DNA of 64,000 nucleotides from Bin80 sp965207565 (GTDB lineage Bacteria > Bacteroidota > Rhodothermia > Rhodothermales > Bin80), in assembly GCA_965207565.1 (NCBI GenBank), contig CBDBMQ010000020.1, forward strand, positions 1 through 64,000, written 5' to 3'. The notes beneath the pieces were generated by a model. It saw only the letters and a list, made by a program, of their open reading frames with translations. It was not told the DNA's origin and ran no database searches. Both the position numbers and the translations under genes were made by a program. This document shows positions 63,704 through 64,000 of the stretch, piece after piece. Position 1 is the first letter of the stretch; each line of letters starts with the position of its first letter.

Positions 63704-64000
63704 TTACCAGTAGAGTCGCCAAACGAAAAAGAGAAAGCCGAGAAATAATCCTATCCCTCCCAGTAGGGTTAATTTTTTCGACCGCAGCGTCCACAAGAGT
63801 GGCAAGGTGAGCAAAGCTGCAGCGATAATTGAGATATTTGACGAGCCCGTTGCAACCTCTGGAAGTGGTACAATCAGACCACAAACCCCCATAATCAGCA
63901 ATACATCGAAGATGTTCGATTGAAAGATGTGACCGATCAGAAGTTTGTGCCGGCCGCGGCGGACAACATTGAGTGCGACGACAATGTCAGGAAGAGAGGT
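63704..64000 (-). CDS. CaCA-family Na+/Ca2+ antiporter, C-terminal part (cut by window edge)
   Basis: Ninety-eight C-terminal codons of a membrane protein whose start lies beyond position 64000. It opens with TSLPDIVVALNVVRRGRHKL and IGHIFQSNIFDVLLIMGV, the second alpha-repeat motif of K+-independent or -dependent Na+/Ca2+ exchangers (YrbG-like), in which GTSLPE and GSNIFN residues form the ion site. Here the conserved acid is Asp instead of Glu and the glycine before S-N is replaced by Gln. Three helices follow to the terminal WRLYW. It probably exports calcium from the cytoplasm. Confidence 0.88.
   Translation of the reverse strand, partial: TSLPDIVVALNVVRRGRHKLLIGHIFQSNIFDVLLIMGVCGLIVPLPEVATGSSNISIIAAALLTLPLLWTLRSKKLTLLGGIGLFLGFLFFVWRLYW

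Overview
The window is a chromosomal segment of a Gram-negative bacterium of the Bacteroidota/Rhodothermota/Balneolota group, most likely near Rhodothermia; this is inferred from gene content only. The signs are C-terminal type IX secretion (T9SS) sorting domains, two PorV/PorQ-like outer-membrane proteins, a TonB-dependent receptor paired with a DUF4249 lipoprotein, a DUF5916 protein, a DUF1015-serA-serC cluster, an ileS-dksA-like-lspA cluster, and starts that rarely carry a strong Shine-Dalgarno sequence.

Layout. 1-1172: N-terminal ketosynthase of a type I polyketide synthase (cut by the left edge). 1658-3067: secreted double-Cache protein with a T9SS tag. 3373-3712: an initiator tRNA gene split by a 268-nt group I intron, with its own promoter and terminator. 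3848-7342: DUF1015, serA, serC. 7415-10674: three-subunit proton-translocating transhydrogenase plus a hot-dog thioesterase. 11087-20428: a roughly 3,100-residue Calx-beta autotransporter adhesin with four near-identical 336-bp tandem repeats. 20627-26505: a small unknown gene, a tesA-like esterase divergent from a YbbA/YbbP-type ABC exporter, yggS and purine nucleoside phosphorylase. 26509-30780: ileS, dksA-like, lspA. 30950-34505: M20 amidohydrolase and DUF5916 protein. 34587-36002: argH. 36248-38147: a small coiled-coil membrane protein broken by an in-frame TGA, an AI-2E-type permease and a GlsB/YeaQ protein. 38220-43741: an envelope cluster (two PorV/PorQ-like proteins, T9SS-tagged BNR/FlgD protein, lipoprotein, site-2 protease). 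43811-45016: aspartate aminotransferase. 45357-49314: DUF4249 lipoprotein, TonB-dependent receptor and a small beta-barrel-like protein.

The last 15 kb look accessory. An ISL3-family element is interrupted by an inverted copy of itself, and both insertions keep perfect 8-bp target duplications. Beyond it lie an unknown ORF, a PLD-DEAD-DUF3427-type helicase, a SLC23-type permease fused to an ATPase-like domain, a large N6-adenine methylase, an IS605-type TnpB with intact catalytic residues and small unknown ORFs. The right edge holds the C-terminus of a CaCA-type Na+/Ca2+ antiporter.

The observations I rate highest are the group I intron in the anticodon loop of the initiator tRNA (between U33 and C34), the giant autotransporter in an otherwise T9SS-bearing genome, the self-nested ISL3 pair, and the helicase/methylase/TnpB neighbourhood as a possible defence island.
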